A stretch of 7,117 bases of DNA from Actinomycetota bacterium (GTDB taxonomy: Bacteria; Actinomycetota; Thermoleophilia; Gaiellales; Gaiellaceae): assembly GCA_013694685.1 (NCBI GenBank), contig JACDBY010000294.1, positions 1 through 7,117 of the forward strand, given 5' to 3'. Below, piece after piece: positions 6,427-7,117 of the stretch (position 1 is the first letter of the stretch; every line of letters starts with the position of its first letter). The translations under genes and the position numbers were made by a program. The notes under the pieces are model-generated. The model had not been told where the DNA came from. It was given only the letters and a program-made list of their open reading frames with translations, and did not search any database.

Positions 6427-6945
6427 CTAGCCGCTGACCGCTCGGACGGCGTCTCCGGCGAACGGGGGCGGGCCGAGAAGCTCGACCCCGTACTCTTGCG
6501 CGGCCGAGGCCGTCCGCTCGTGATCCGGCGCGGGTGCAGCGTCGAAGTCGCGGTGTCGTGCCGGCTCACCCCCGGCGCGGAAGAACCGATCCTGTGTTCC
6601 GGGAGCGTTGACGACGAAAAAGCGCGCTCGGTCGGAGAGAATGACGAAGGCGTGCGGCACCCCCATCCGGATGGCGATCGTCCGACCGGCGCCGGCACGG
6701 ACTTCTTCTCCCGCGACGTGGAAGAGGAGCTCGCCCTCGAGGATGTAGAACGTCTCGTGGCTCGGATCGGTGTGCAGCCCGGTCGCGCGACCACGCGTCG
6801 ACTCCACCTCGACGAGTGAGACCGCGTCGTCGCTCCACGCGCCCGGGAGCTTCACGTCCTGCCGCGCACCGTTGAACCAGAGCGCCTCTCCCTGCAACGG
6901 CGCCACGTCGTGAAACGCCGTCTTCGTCGCTGTCGGCTCGCTCAC
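6427..6945 (-). CDS. Small single-domain cupin protein
   Basis: A 172-residue cupin beta-barrel protein; these are commonly metal-dependent dioxygenases, isomerases or small-molecule binders. Cupin motif 1 is visible at residues 57-74 (GLHTDPSHETFYILEG): H58, then D60 where the second histidine normally stands, then H63 and E64. Motif 2 is GVPHAF with H98. The ligand set thus departs from the standard H-x-H...E...H. The start chosen is GTG 6945, because GAAAGG (6957-6952) sits 6 bases before it; an upstream in-frame TTG at 6969 would put the coding region into the operator and add eight residues. There is no signal peptide or membrane segment. The gene is divergent from a TetR-type regulator with a shared palindromic control region, so it is probably the regulator's target. 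The reaction cannot be told from sequence; quercetinase-like or sensor roles are possible. Confidence 0.85.
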   Translation of the reverse strand: MSEPTATKTAFHDVAPLQGEALWFNGARQDVKLPGAWSDDAVSLVEVESTRGRATGLHTDPSHETFYILEGELLFHVAGEEVRAGAGRTIAIRMGVPHAFVILSDRARFFVVNAPGTQDRFFRAGGEPARHRDFDAAPAPDHERTASAAQEYGVELLGPPPFAGDAVRAVSG

Positions 6946-6951
6946 AGCATG

Positions 6952-6957
6952 CCTTTC
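6952..6957 (-). promoter_or_regulatory. Ribosome binding site for the cupin gene
   Basis: GAAAGG on the - strand, 6 bases before GTG 6945. It favours this GTG over the in-frame TTG at 6969, which has no comparable site. Confidence 0.65.
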
Positions 6958-6968
6958 GGTTTGGCACA

Positions 6969-6995
6969 ATGAGACTTTAGTCTCATATGAGACTA
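6969..6995. promoter_or_regulatory. Triple half-site operator between cupin and TetR genes
   Basis: Three copies of one octamer alternate in direction: ATGAGACT (6969-6976), TT, AGTCTCAT (6979-6986), ATGAGACT (6987-6994). Copies 1 and 2 form a palindrome with a 2-bp centre. Copies 2 and 3 form a gapless palindrome that extends to a perfect 18 bp (6978-6995). The centres are 9 bp apart, close to one helical turn, so two repressor dimers could bind overlapping sites on different faces, as described for QacR of the TetR family. The array lies where the -35 of the regulator gene and the -10 of the cupin gene (TAAAGT on the - strand, 6979-6974) would be expected. It is AT-rich against a very GC-rich background. 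The sequence is seen; repressor identity and dual control are inferred. Confidence 0.8.
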
Positions 6996-6998
6996 GCG

Positions 6999-7004
6999 TA
7001 TCAT
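6999..7004 (+). promoter_or_regulatory. Candidate -10 box for the TetR-type regulator
   Basis: TATCAT differs from TATAAT at one base and ends 6 bases before ATG 7011, implying a leaderless mRNA; no Shine-Dalgarno sequence is present. A weak -35 (TTTAGT, 6976-6981) with 17-bp spacing would lie inside the operator, so bound repressor would block the promoter. Confidence 0.5.
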
Positions 7005-7010
7005 TTCGTC

Positions 7011-7117
7011 ATGTCAAGCGCGTACGAGAGCACCGGGCGCACGGGCCAGAAGGCGCGCACGCGCAATGCCCTCACCGACGCCGCCCGCCGGCTGCTCGAC
7101 TTCGGACAGGCGCCGAC
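7011..7117 (+). CDS. TetR-family transcriptional regulator, 3'-partial
   Basis: The first 35 codons of a reading frame that runs off the right edge. After a short polar leader come GQKARTRNALTDAARRLL and DFGQAP, which fits the first helix and following turn of a TetR DNA-binding domain (Arg/Lys-rich start, then an x-A-A-x-x-L-L helix and a glycine-containing turn). The recognition helix and ligand domain lie outside the window, so the effector cannot be guessed. The ATG is preceded by a good -10 box and no ribosome site, suggesting leaderless translation. Its divergent position against the cupin gene, with a symmetric operator between them, is classical for a TetR autorepressor that controls its neighbour. 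The family call rests on only 35 residues plus this context. Confidence 0.75.
   Translation, partial: MSSAYESTGRTGQKARTRNALTDAARRLLDFGQAP

Noticed and set aside
6496..6819. 107-codon + strand frame opposite the cupin gene
   Set aside because: A shadow of the cupin gene; its translation shows no recognisable motif and has no supporting ribosome site.

Overview
The window is a GC-rich, gene-dense bacterial segment of about 70% G+C by eye. Strong G/C bias at third codon positions, GTG/TTG starts and probable leaderless starts point to an actinobacterium. A deep-branching soil lineage such as Thermoleophilia is a reasonable guess from how the proteins look, but there is no rRNA marker here to prove it.

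Region 1 (bases 3-4026, + strand) reads as one tightly packed catabolic operon. It holds a short-chain dehydrogenase cut by the left window edge, a fumarylacetoacetate-hydrolase-fold protein resembling 2-keto-3-deoxy-pentonate dehydratases, an aldehyde dehydrogenase resembling alpha-ketoglutarate semialdehyde dehydrogenases, and an extended SDR (epimerase/dehydratase family). The gaps are 0 bp, 21 bp and an 8-bp overlap, so the genes are probably cotranscribed and partly translationally coupled. The FAH-fold plus ALDH pair fits the last two steps of an oxidative, non-phosphorylating pentose route (Weimberg-type): ketodeoxypentonate to 2-oxoglutarate semialdehyde to 2-oxoglutarate. The two SDRs would then be candidates for oxidising the sugar or an intermediate. 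The sugar dehydratase, lactonase and transporter would lie upstream, outside the window. A GC hairpin directly after the fourth gene may end the operon.

Region 2 (4077-6275, + strand) is a separately promoted alpha-glucan (glycogen/maltodextrin) phosphorylase of the short bacterial type, probably translated from a leaderless or nearly leaderless GTG start. Its last codons lie inside a near-perfect palindrome. The 151-bp gap that follows, between convergent genes, carries more palindromes and looks like a terminator or repeat cluster.

Region 3 (6427-7117) is a divergent pair: a small cupin protein on the - strand and, on the + strand, the beginning of a TetR-type regulator cut by the right edge. 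Between them sits an unusual operator-like array of three alternating copies of the octamer ATGAGACT. It forms two overlapping palindromes that share the middle copy. This is the clearest regulatory signal in the window and suggests that the TetR protein represses both itself and the cupin gene.

No CRISPR array, insertion sequence, tRNA or rRNA was seen. I see no strong evidence for a wholly novel system. The most worthwhile leads are the triple half-site operator, the unassigned fourth gene of the sugar-acid operon and the palindrome cluster at the 3' end of the phosphorylase gene.
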